Shown in pieces: positions 25,586-33,407 of a DNA stretch of 40,618 bases. The position numbers were made by a program, and so were the translations under genes. The first letter of the stretch is position 1; every line of letters starts with the position of its first letter. The stretch is from Bacteroidales bacterium (lineage in GTDB: Bacteria; Bacteroidota; Bacteroidia; Bacteroidales; UBA932): assembly GCA_022508605.1 (NCBI GenBank), contig JAFLUX010000018.1, positions 1-40,618 on the forward strand, written 5' to 3'. The notes beneath the pieces were generated by a model that was not told the origin of the DNA, did not search any database, and was given only the letters and a program-made list of their open reading frames with translations.

Positions 25586-27613
25586 TTAATAAATTGATGA
25601 TATAGTCATGTCGTACAGCTGCCGCGGCCGCGCTACGGTTTCCACGTATTCCCTGCCGAAACGGTCCGTGACCGTAATGGTCACCGGGGTAGTGGCGGTC
25701 GAGGCGCTTATCTCGAACATATGCGAGGTCATGAGCGTGGGGAAAGTCATCGCGGTGGAATTGGTATTCATCCTCCTCGTGTTGAAATGCACCACATGCA
25801 GGGGGTCATAAGTGTCGACCCTCTTTACGGACAGGGCCTTGCCGCCCTCCGTTGCCGATACGGTCCACTTGTCGTCATAGTCGAACACATTGACAAGCAA
25901 CTTGTTGTCCGAGCGCTGCACATCGTATCCATGCACATACTCCGAGAAGAAGGCATCCGTGATTTTCGTGCCCGACTTGCAGTAGAGGGACTTGGATATG
26001 AGGCAGTTGTTAAGGTCGTACACACGGAACTGATAGTTCTCGTCGTGTCCCATGGGCTTCCAGCGCCATTTGACGGAATCTCCGCTGATGTCGAACACCT
26101 TGGAACCCTGAGGCGTGCCGTCGCGGCAGATGTTGCACTTGCCGCCCGTATAGTATCCGGTCCACCACCAGGTGCCGCAGACCGCGGCCACGTTGTGCTC
26201 CATCAGCTTGTCCGTAAATTCGTTGGTGTATGACACATGGGTATGTCCCGACAGATAATGGACATTGTAGGGGGCGAAAAGTTCCACCAGTTCCGTGCGG
26301 AACTGGGCAGGCATGGAATAGCCGTAGGAAAATGCTCCGGAAGAATTGAGGGAGGGACGCGAAGAATACTGTATGTGGGTGCCGAAAAATACGGTTGACC
26401 CCGCCGGCACGAGGGCAAGGTCGGAGCGCAGCCACTTCAGCTCGTCCGAGGTGAAGCCCTCGGTATAGTCCTGCACGTCACCTACCACGCCCTGCGAGCC
26501 GCCCTTGTTGTTGAATATGGTATTGTCCATCAATATATAGTGCACGTCACCTATATTGAACGAATAATACGTCGGTCCTATCCACTTGCGGAAAGCCGCC
26601 TCGGAACCGAAGTCATTGGCCACATAGGGGTCGTTGTCGTGGTTGCCCGGCACGTTGTACACAGGCAGGTCGAGGTCGGACATGGTCTTGTAGTAGTTCT
26701 CCAGGGAATATTGGTTGTCGTACCAGTACTGGTCCCAGGCCAGGTCGCCGAGGGTGAGCCCGTAGAAGGGCACCCCTTCCGCCCTCGCCTTCTCCGCCTG
26801 GGCCGCAAGGTCCGGCTTGAATACGGTCGAGAACTGGCTGATGTCGTTGGTGCGGTTGGCCAGGTGCGTATCAGTGTAGACTACCACGCGGTGCGTCTTG
26901 TTGTTCTCCGGTTCCAGCACGAAATTGTTGATTTCGTATTCGGTATAGCGGTCGGTCGTGAAACGGCGGAAGAACTGGGGAATGGTGCGGTTGACAGCCA
27001 CCCTGTAGCCTCCGGGCACGGAAATGAACACGTAGCCGTATTTGCGTTGGGAGGCCAGATAATAGCAGCCGTTGGCATCGGTGGAGGTGACGATGACCCC
27101 GTCCGACACGGCGACCCCGCTCAGGGGCTTGCCGTCCCAGTCGACCACACGCCCGTAAGTAGTCTTGCCAGGCACCTTGCCTACCTCGGTGCTGTCCACT
27201 ACATCCACGAAGGTCACTCCGCCGCTGAAGCGCGGGCAACTCACTTCGCACATGCCACCGATGAAGTGCGCAGGCACGGAAAACTTCGCACCTTCGCTGT
27301 CGGAAGCCTCGGTGCACTCCAGTTCGTATGTCGCGGAACTGTCCCAACGGGGCTTAAGCGTAATCTTGTCCCCCTTGCTGAAGCCCTTGTAGGGCATGGA
27401 CAGAGGGCGGTCGAAGGTGACCGTGAAGCTATCGCCGAGCTTGAACGAAGAGACGGACGGAAGTTCCGCCGGCCCTGGTTTCGAAGGCGTCCCGGAAGGT
27501 GTATCCGGCGTCTCCGGTACCTCCGGGTCCCCACCCGGATCCTCCGGCTGCACAGCCGGACGGCAGGCCGCCGCAAGCACCGAAAGGACAATGGCGAAAA
27601 TAATTTTTTTCAT
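25586..27613 (-). CDS. Calcineurin-like metallophosphoesterase lipoprotein (operon A)
   Basis: 675 residues from ATG 27613, preferred because it gives a short lipoprotein signal (MKKIIFAIVLSVLAAAC); an ATG at 27646 would add 11 residues. A Pro/Gly-rich linker (22-50) and an extra beta-domain (52-145) come first. A MetallophosN-like domain at 150-230 follows (GRVVDWDGKPLSGVAVSDG). The calcineurin core is complete: YTDTH (248-250), LGD (289-290), GNHD (323-326), GTH (411-413) and SGHTH (456-459). The C-terminal MetallophosC-type region runs from about 475. It would hydrolyse phosphomonoesters or diesters outside the cytoplasm. It is the first gene of operon A. It has canonical D-x-H, unlike the two relatives in operon B. 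Confidence 0.92.
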   Translation of the reverse strand: MKKIIFAIVLSVLAAACRPAVQPEDPGGDPEVPETPDTPSGTPSKPGPAELPSVSSFKLGDSFTVTFDRPLSMPYKGFSKGDKITLKPRWDSSATYELECTEASDSEGAKFSVPAHFIGGMCEVSCPRFSGGVTFVDVVDSTEVGKVPGKTTYGRVVDWDGKPLSGVAVSDGVIVTSTDANGCYYLASQRKYGYVFISVPGGYRVAVNRTIPQFFRRFTTDRYTEYEINNFVLEPENNKTHRVVVYTDTHLANRTNDISQFSTVFKPDLAAQAEKARAEGVPFYGLTLGDLAWDQYWYDNQYSLENYYKTMSDLDLPVYNVPGNHDNDPYVANDFGSEAAFRKWIGPTYYSFNIGDVHYILMDNTIFNNKGGSQGVVGDVQDYTEGFTSDELKWLRSDLALVPAGSTVFFGTHIQYSSRPSLNSSGAFSYGYSMPAQFRTELVELFAPYNVHYLSGHTHVSYTNEFTDKLMEHNVAAVCGTWWWTGYYTGGKCNICRDGTPQGSKVFDISGDSVKWRWKPMGHDENYQFRVYDLNNCLISKSLYCKSGTKITDAFFSEYVHGYDVQRSDNKLLVNVFDYDDKWTVSATEGGKALSVKRVDTYDPLHVVHFNTRRMNTNSTAMTFPTLMTSHMFEISASTATTPVTITVTDRFGREYVETVARPRQLYDMTISSIY

Positions 27614-27643
27614 AAATAACGCAATCGTTTGTGCAAGTTTTTT

Positions 27644-27651
27644 CAAAAATG
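27644..27651 (-). promoter_or_regulatory. Weak candidate -7 box for operon A
   Basis: The minus strand reads CATTTTTG, seven of eight positions of TAnnTTTG, with a TTTTG 23 bp upstream (27675-27679) as a possible -33 box and an A-rich stretch between. It would give a leader of about 27 nt before ATG 27613. The spacing is slightly long and the first base is off, so this is only a candidate. Confidence 0.25.
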
Positions 27652-27697
27652 GTTATTTTTTTTGAAGCTCTGGTCAAAATCAATGGTCTACATTATG

Positions 27698-27736
27698 AAA
27701 TAAAAATAATTTCCTGCACAAATATTTGCGCAGGAA
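27698..27736 (-). terminator. Terminator of phosphoesterase operon B
   Basis: Bases 27711-27736 form a 26-bp near-perfect palindrome (TTCCTGC, one variable base, CAAAT, and their complements). On the minus-strand RNA every position pairs (one G-U), and the run ATTATTTTTATTT follows. On the plus strand the same position is an A-C mismatch, so the leftward transcript is the likely user. A palindromic operator is an alternative reading. Confidence 0.55.
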
Positions 27737-27740
27737 AGCA

Positions 27741-27759
27741 GGACGCATGTTTTGCGTCC
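27741..27759. other. Second hairpin in the B-A intergenic region
   Basis: A perfect 7-bp stem (GGACGCA / TGCGTCC) with a five-base loop lies 4 bp from the larger palindrome. It has no T tract of its own. It may stabilise the 3' end of operon B RNA together with the adjacent terminator. Confidence 0.4.
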
Positions 27760-27849
27760 GTCCTCAGGCCGGTCATTATTTTTGCTCTACTCTACCTTAT
27801 ATATAACCTGTCTTGCCGAAAACACGCATTCAGACACCATTCAATGATT

Positions 27850-29070
27850 TCAGAGTTTGTGCAAAGGCGATGCATACTTCACCCTGTAGTCCCCGGAAAA
27901 AACATCGAGCACGAAAATTCTGTACGTCCTTCCGCCAGGATACACACGCACTACTATGTGTCCATATGGCTTGAACACAGACCACATGGTCTCGCCGAGG
28001 TCTTCCCGCGAAGAATCGGTGGTGATATAGAAGTCCCTGTCATCCGGCCATATGCTCCTGTCGAGCATACGCTCCATGGTAGGAGGATACGGGTGTTCCC
28101 TGTGTCCGGCCATGATGATGAAAGCCTCCGGGCGCGATGCCCTGAGCAGTTTTTCGTTCATCACGTCCGTCGCGGCATGGTGGTCGCATTTCATCACGGT
28201 TATCCTGCCGCACACATCAGCGACATAAGACTCGAAATCCCTCTCCTTGCATTTGTAGCGGCTGAAATTCAGCCCGGGAATATCTCCGCAGTTGTAATAC
28301 GTGAATTTCCCGTAGCTTATGCGTATTCCGCAGCTCGGCTGATTCTCATCGAACAAGGTGGAATCTCCCTGATACATCGTCATGACCTCGTCTCCCCTGC
28401 CGGTCCATACCCTCGCGTTGCCGACAAGATTGCGGATGCCGAACTTCCCTCGGTATTTGCCGGGCTTGTGCCTGAGGACTATCTGGTCTCCGCGCCCCGG
28501 CACGAACTTCTGCATATCCATCCCGTTCGCCCGCTGGTAGTCGACGAATTTGCGATACTCCCCGAAAAACGGACATTCCCTGAGGATATTCTCCCTGCTC
28601 GGAAAGTCGTATGAAGGGTAGTCCCTGTCGAGGAGCGTCTTGAAGCGTATGGAATCGCCCACGTAGGTGAGGCCGGACAAGGCATAGCCGTGCGGACCGG
28701 GCACAGCCCCGCCCGGCGTGCCGAGATGGTCACCATGGAAGTGCGTAAGCAGGGCATAGTCTATCTCCGAGGGATTCGGGGAGAAATGCCTGATGTACCT
28801 GCAAATCCATCCGCCTGTCGGCATGGATGCATCGGGCACCCTGCGGTACCAATGGCGGGAACCGTCCGGAAGGCCGTTGTCGCCCGCATCCATGAGCAGG
28901 GTCGTGGAATCCGGAAGGACCGCGAAGATGCAGTCGCCCTGCCCCGTAGCGATGTGATGTATGTCCATATAGCCTTCTTCCCACGCTCCGAGGTATTCCT
29001 GGGCCTGCCCCCGGGAGGCGCAGAGAGACAAAAACAGAGAGACTCCCAACAGGATTCTATATGCCTTCAT
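27850..29070 (-). CDS. Secreted MBL-fold hydrolase, last gene of operon B
   Basis: 406 residues with a Sec signal peptide (MKAYRILLGVSLFLSLCASRGQAQ). The same MBL fold as the product of 15644-16873 is plain throughout: HIATGQGDCIFAVLPD, LLMDAGDNG, zinc motif LTHFHGDHLGTPG (HxHxDH at 110-115), YYNCGDIPG, MKCDHHAATD, and the C-terminal pair DFYITTDSSREDLGETMWS and GHIVVRVYPGG. The start overlaps the phosphoesterase stop by 14 bp, so the two are translationally coupled. Substrate unknown; the coupling suggests the two hydrolases act on the same material in sequence. Confidence 0.86.
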   Translation of the reverse strand: MKAYRILLGVSLFLSLCASRGQAQEYLGAWEEGYMDIHHIATGQGDCIFAVLPDSTTLLMDAGDNGLPDGSRHWYRRVPDASMPTGGWICRYIRHFSPNPSEIDYALLTHFHGDHLGTPGGAVPGPHGYALSGLTYVGDSIRFKTLLDRDYPSYDFPSRENILRECPFFGEYRKFVDYQRANGMDMQKFVPGRGDQIVLRHKPGKYRGKFGIRNLVGNARVWTGRGDEVMTMYQGDSTLFDENQPSCGIRISYGKFTYYNCGDIPGLNFSRYKCKERDFESYVADVCGRITVMKCDHHAATDVMNEKLLRASRPEAFIIMAGHREHPYPPTMERMLDRSIWPDDRDFYITTDSSREDLGETMWSVFKPYGHIVVRVYPGGRTYRIFVLDVFSGDYRVKYASPLHKL

Positions 29071-30763
29071 AGTCCAAAGTCATTTTGCTGCATACATAGG
29101 TATGTTCGACACCGCTGCCCGGGATGGTCTGTGTCGCCCTGATCTCCCAGTTCTTTTCGCTGTTCGGATAGCCGGACGGGGCCTTGATGTACCAGTAGTG
29201 GCTGGTGCCTATGCTGTAATCGGAATGGTTGAGTCCCAGTTCGTTGAAATAGTAGGAGGTCACGCAGGCGTTGCTCTGGCTGTTTTCGGAGGAAATGCGC
29301 TGCAAATCGCCCACCTTGACGCCGTTCTGATACAGCGCCACCTTCCAGTACCTGTTGTCGGCGCCCCATATGGAGGCCACGAAACAGCCTTTCAGTACGG
29401 AATTGCCGTAGGATGGTATATTGGAGGAGCCTCCGGTCCTGCCCTCATACCAAACATACGGGTATGACTTGCTTCCGGTGTACTCCTGGTTTCCGTTGTA
29501 GACAGTCATCTGGTCATCTATATCCCGTCCGGTGCCTTTTTGCACCCAGTCGTACATCCGGTTGCCATGTACGGAATAGATGGTGTATCCGTTGGGCGCT
29601 CCGTCGAGGTTGGAGTTAGAGAGCCAGAAGGCGCCGCAGGCGGCGGATTCTATGTGCTCATATATGGGCAGATTCCCTGCCGAGGCATAGTCCGTATGGA
29701 CCCACATCTGCGAAAAATGGCGGTGCCCTATGAGCAGGTGGACCTCCTTGAACTGGGTGAAGAGCTTGAGGAAATCCGAATAGTGGGCGTCGACGTTGAC
29801 ATCTCCGCCGCTGCCTGATGCGCCTCCCCTGCGGAAAGGACCGTGCCCGCAGAAGATGAGAATCTTGTCGGATTTGTCCTCGACGGTCGCGAAATCCTCC
29901 TGGAGCCACCTGTATTGTTTGTCCGTATATCCTATGTAGTAGCTCCAGCTCTTGCCGTTGGATTTCGTCACCTGCACATTGTCCATGGACACTATATGGG
30001 CCTTGCCTATGTTGAAGGAGTAGTCGGTCGGTCCGAAGGTGTCCATGAAGTTCTGCACGGCCGAATACTCGCTGTCGGCAGAGGCATAATGGTCGTGATT
30101 GCCTATGGTCTGGAAGAACGGGATGTACCGTCCTCCAGAGAGTCCGACATCGGACATGCTGGAATACATGTCCGGCCACATTTCCACGCTGTCATGCACA
30201 ATGTCCCCGAGCGTGATTGCCACCACTTCCCCGTCGGTATAGCCATCCAGCGTGGACACGATATCGGAAATGGTCTCGGTGCAGTACCGTCTCACCTTTT
30301 CCGCGGTATTGCACTGAGGGTCGGATATGCCTACAAGGGTGAAATTCTCCACCGGCACCGCGCGGGGCGTGAGTGCGAAATCGTTCCTTGTCTGGCGACT
30401 GTGGCTTATGCCCTGGGGCGAGAAGAAAAGCGGATGATGATGTTCGTCCACGGGAATCTCATACTCGGCGGGGATGGAGAGATAGACCATGCGGGAATAG
30501 CTGTTCGCAGGCATCTGGTACACTCCGTTTCCGTCTGTAAGCACATATTTGTAGCCGTCCGACACGGCTACTCCCGGTATCCCCTTTCCGCTCGTCGAAT
30601 CGTACACGAGCCCCACCGCATTGCAGGAGGAATCGATGAGGGTTCCGTTTATTTCGCTTATCACGGTACCCGGGTCCTCGGTCTCCGTCCTCTCAGGACT
30701 TCCGCAGGCCCCCGCAGCGATTGCGGCGGAGGCCAGCAGGAAGATTCTGAAACTTCTATTCAT
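29057..30763 (-). CDS. Calcineurin-like metallophosphoesterase lipoprotein with D-x-Q motif (operon B)
   Basis: 568 residues. Lipoprotein signal is IFLLASAAIAAGACGSPE. A MetallophosN-like domain at about 48-135 (GLVYDSTSGKGIPGVAVSDG) precedes the calcineurin core: SDPQ (148-150) where the usual motif is D-x-H, LGDIVHD (186-187), GNHD (221-224), CGH (305-307) and GHRH (346-349) in place of GHTH. The MetallophosC-type region follows (ESAACGAFWLSN). It lacks the extra N-terminal domain of the operon A enzyme. D-x-Q also occurs in the ADP-ribose/CDP-alcohol pyrophosphatase branch of the superfamily, so diester or pyrophosphate substrates are possible. It overlaps the upstream gene by 8 bp and the downstream one by 14 bp. 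Confidence 0.9.
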   Translation of the reverse strand: MNRSFRIFLLASAAIAAGACGSPERTETEDPGTVISEINGTLIDSSCNAVGLVYDSTSGKGIPGVAVSDGYKYVLTDGNGVYQMPANSYSRMVYLSIPAEYEIPVDEHHHPLFFSPQGISHSRQTRNDFALTPRAVPVENFTLVGISDPQCNTAEKVRRYCTETISDIVSTLDGYTDGEVVAITLGDIVHDSVEMWPDMYSSMSDVGLSGGRYIPFFQTIGNHDHYASADSEYSAVQNFMDTFGPTDYSFNIGKAHIVSMDNVQVTKSNGKSWSYYIGYTDKQYRWLQEDFATVEDKSDKILIFCGHGPFRRGGASGSGGDVNVDAHYSDFLKLFTQFKEVHLLIGHRHFSQMWVHTDYASAGNLPIYEHIESAACGAFWLSNSNLDGAPNGYTIYSVHGNRMYDWVQKGTGRDIDDQMTVYNGNQEYTGSKSYPYVWYEGRTGGSSNIPSYGNSVLKGCFVASIWGADNRYWKVALYQNGVKVGDLQRISSENSQSNACVTSYYFNELGLNHSDYSIGTSHYWYIKAPSGYPNSEKNWEIRATQTIPGSGVEHTYVCSKMTLDYEGI

Positions 30764-33407
30764 ATTTTACCAACTCTACTTCTATGTCATCCACGAAGAA
30801 ACGGTTCTGTCCTGTTGCAAGCACCTGACGCGTGCCCCCTATTCCTATGTGCGAGGTTGGAAGCACATGTTCGAGGATAAGCTCATAGTCTTTCCAGCCG
30901 TAGTCCGATGCCGTGTCGGTGAGATCGAAGAGCACCTCCTGCTTTGTGGCCGTGGAATAGAACTGGTCGTACAGGTTCCAGCTGCCTCCGATTTTTGAAA
31001 TGCCGTCGAAGACGAACAGAGCCTTGGTAGGAGTGTCGAAGGTTGTCTTCGTGGCATCGGTATAGTTGCATGCGCGGAACCTGACCTTCACGGTCGCAGG
31101 TCCCTTGAGGGCGGGAATCGCAGGGGCCACAAGCACGGAAATCTTGCTGCTGCCTCCGATTTTGAGAGAACCGGCCCTGCATGTCAGACCGTTCACCGCC
31201 GCGCCGCTCGCCTCGATCATGTATCCCCATTCCCTGCAGAAATCGGAATCCGTGCCTGACAGAGGCACCGAAATATCCGACAGCGCAACTTCGTTAGACC
31301 ACTTGACGAGATTGAAGTCGCCGGGCTTTTCGGAAGTGGATATGGCATTGTCGCCCGTGCGGTCCCCAGTAGGGAAGGATATGGACTCGAAGGTCTTGCG
31401 GTCCTTTCTCGATACTCCGCAGAGCGCCTGCACATGGTCGCCGAACCACTGCATATCGTCAAAGCTCTCCCTGATGAGGATATCGCCAGGCTGGGCCGAC
31501 CCTGCGGCGGCAGCCGACGGATTGACATGCCTGTCCGGGGATGTCGAATAGCGCACCGCGTCGCTTGTGATATCGCCCAGTTCGGTATGGTGGCAAACGA
31601 TTTTCAGCCAGTAGTCGGTTGACGGAGCAAGTCCTCCGAACACGAAGCCGGGATGGTCTTCTTTGTTGAGGGCGTGGCGTGTAGACCAGAGCGACTTGGG
31701 CAGCTCGAGGGCGAGCTGGATATCTGTACATGCCTCATCCCTGTACAGGTATGCGGTATAGTCATATTTGACATTCTCATCCGCATTCCAGGCGGGGTCG
31801 CTGGACATTTGTATTCCGAGTTGGCCGGAGGATGCGAAAGCAAGACGGGATTCAGGCTTGATGTCTTCGTCGTCGTATTTGAAGAGCACGGCTTCCACCC
31901 TGTCGATGAACATCCTGTTAAGTCCCCCGGATATGCCGGAAGAAGGAGTTCCGAGCACGATTCTCGAGTCCGGGCCTATATTGTCGAGGGTCACTTCGTA
32001 ATCTTTCCACCCATAGTTTTTGGAGTCATTGGAAAGGCTCATGCAGTACTCCCTCGCCTGGGCACCGGCAAGCCCGCTGCCGTACAGATTGACGGATGCG
32101 TCGGAAAGCGACAGCTTGTCGAATACCCACACCGAAACGTCCGACGGGTCCAATTCTCCGCTCTGCGCATCGAACCAGTTGCATGCACGGAAACGGAACT
32201 TTACCGTCGCCGAACTCCTGAGCCCCTGCAACGCAGGCACGACTATGCCGGACATGCCCGGTGCGCCTCCGACAAGTACGCTGCCTGCATAGGTCGCAAA
32301 GGCATCTTCTCCGCCGGCGGTATTCTCAAGCATAAGGCCCCACTCATCCCCGAAGGAAGTTCCGGAACCCTTGACGGCCTTCATTACCGCGAGCAAGGAT
32401 TCTCCCTGCCAGAAGTTGCCGTAATAGAAATCCTTGCCCTCTCCGGGGGCATTGTCAGATGTGCAGTCGCCCGCAGGGAAGACAATGGACGATGCCGAAT
32501 GGGCGCCGGATGCCATGATGCCGGGCAGGACGTTCACATAGCTGCCGCCCCAGAAAAGACAGTCGAAGTTCTCTGTAAGCAGCACATCCCCCACCTCTGC
32601 TGAGCCGGCAGCCAAGGATGCCGCCCGCACGCCGTCATCCGCGGGGGTGGTGTATTTCACCATTTCTGACACAGGATGTTTTTTACCCACAAGAACGGTG
32701 ATGCGGCACCAGTAATCGGTGGCAGGTTCAAGTCCGCTGAACACCACGCCGGGGAAATAGGCCGGCTTCGCGGCGCTGCCGCTCTCCCAAAGTCCGGCGG
32801 GCAGGTCGAGGGCAAGACAGAGATCGTTCCCTGCCTCATCCTTGAAGAGAGCGACCCTGTAGGCATATCCTATATCCCCAGCCCTGTCCTTGAAAGCGGA
32901 GGCCGAGCAGTTTATGCCTATCTGGTGCGCAGAACGGAAGCCAAGCTGGCTTGCAGGCACGAGGTCTTCATAAGGGTCGACGAGTCCGGTTCCCACCTTG
33001 ACTATCGCCTTCTCATCTCCGTCCATCAGCCAAACCCATTCGGAATATCTGGCGGCGCTGTAGTTGGCACGCGCCCTTATGTAGTATTTCAACCCTTTCT
33101 TGTAGCCCGTGAAGCTGGCGCAGTCATTGATGGCATCCGAACACAGCACTATGCGGTGGTCCGGATTGACGTCGAAGCCGGAGGCATTGGACAGCACCTC
33201 CACGGTGAAAGAACGGGCACCGGCCGATATGGCCTCGGATGCGTCCCAGGAAAAGGCCATGTCGGTATCCGACGAATTTTCTCCGTCATAGACAAAGGCC
33301 ACAGGTCCGGGCAGCGAAGGGTCCGTTCCATAGCCAGGCTCCTTGGCACAGGCGTACAGGAGCAGTATGGAAAGCGGGACAGTAAGGAAATATTTCATCA
33401 TTTTCAT
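30756..33407 (-). CDS. Lipoprotein with Fn3-like domains and a large internal duplication
   Basis: 883 residues from ATG 33407, chosen because it overlaps the SusD stop as ATGA; a GTG at 33413 would add two residues. The lipobox is ILLLYACAKEP. Residues up to about 145 look Fn3-like (MAFSWDASEAISAGARSFTV, GLKYYIRARANYSAARYSEW). Then a unit of about 370 residues occurs twice, each an Fn3-like part (GLEPATDYWCRI / GLAPSTDYWLKI) plus a beta-sandwich (GDVLLTENFD / GDILIRESFD, VKFRFRACNW / VKVRFRACNY, YGWKDYEVTL / YGWKDYELIL). No catalytic motif is visible. Position after SusD suggests a surface binding protein with two ligand sites. The family is not one I can name. Confidence 0.78.
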   Translation of the reverse strand: MKMMKYFLTVPLSILLLYACAKEPGYGTDPSLPGPVAFVYDGENSSDTDMAFSWDASEAISAGARSFTVEVLSNASGFDVNPDHRIVLCSDAINDCASFTGYKKGLKYYIRARANYSAARYSEWVWLMDGDEKAIVKVGTGLVDPYEDLVPASQLGFRSAHQIGINCSASAFKDRAGDIGYAYRVALFKDEAGNDLCLALDLPAGLWESGSAAKPAYFPGVVFSGLEPATDYWCRITVLVGKKHPVSEMVKYTTPADDGVRAASLAAGSAEVGDVLLTENFDCLFWGGSYVNVLPGIMASGAHSASSIVFPAGDCTSDNAPGEGKDFYYGNFWQGESLLAVMKAVKGSGTSFGDEWGLMLENTAGGEDAFATYAGSVLVGGAPGMSGIVVPALQGLRSSATVKFRFRACNWFDAQSGELDPSDVSVWVFDKLSLSDASVNLYGSGLAGAQAREYCMSLSNDSKNYGWKDYEVTLDNIGPDSRIVLGTPSSGISGGLNRMFIDRVEAVLFKYDDEDIKPESRLAFASSGQLGIQMSSDPAWNADENVKYDYTAYLYRDEACTDIQLALELPKSLWSTRHALNKEDHPGFVFGGLAPSTDYWLKIVCHHTELGDITSDAVRYSTSPDRHVNPSAAAAGSAQPGDILIRESFDDMQWFGDHVQALCGVSRKDRKTFESISFPTGDRTGDNAISTSEKPGDFNLVKWSNEVALSDISVPLSGTDSDFCREWGYMIEASGAAVNGLTCRAGSLKIGGSSKISVLVAPAIPALKGPATVKVRFRACNYTDATKTTFDTPTKALFVFDGISKIGGSWNLYDQFYSTATKQEVLFDLTDTASDYGWKDYELILEHVLPTSHIGIGGTRQVLATGQNRFFVDDIEVELVKYE
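30759..32975 (-). repeat. Intragenic duplication, two units of about 1.1 kb
   Basis: Unit 1 (about 32975-31872) and unit 2 (about 31871-30759) encode clearly homologous proteins, 368 and 371 residues long, in the same order of domains. Shared landmarks include QLGI, ATDYW/STDYW, AGSAxxGDxL, FRACN and YGWKDYE. Units are diverged, so the duplication is old. Confidence 0.75.

Larger units (their letters stand above)
27614..27849 (-). other. Intergenic region between operons B and A
   Basis: The largest gap in the window, AT-rich against its surroundings. It holds two hairpins near the operon B side (27741-27759 and 27711-27736), then about 85 bp that must contain the operon A promoter. No small gene, riboswitch or known regulator-binding site was recognised. 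Confidence 0.7.
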
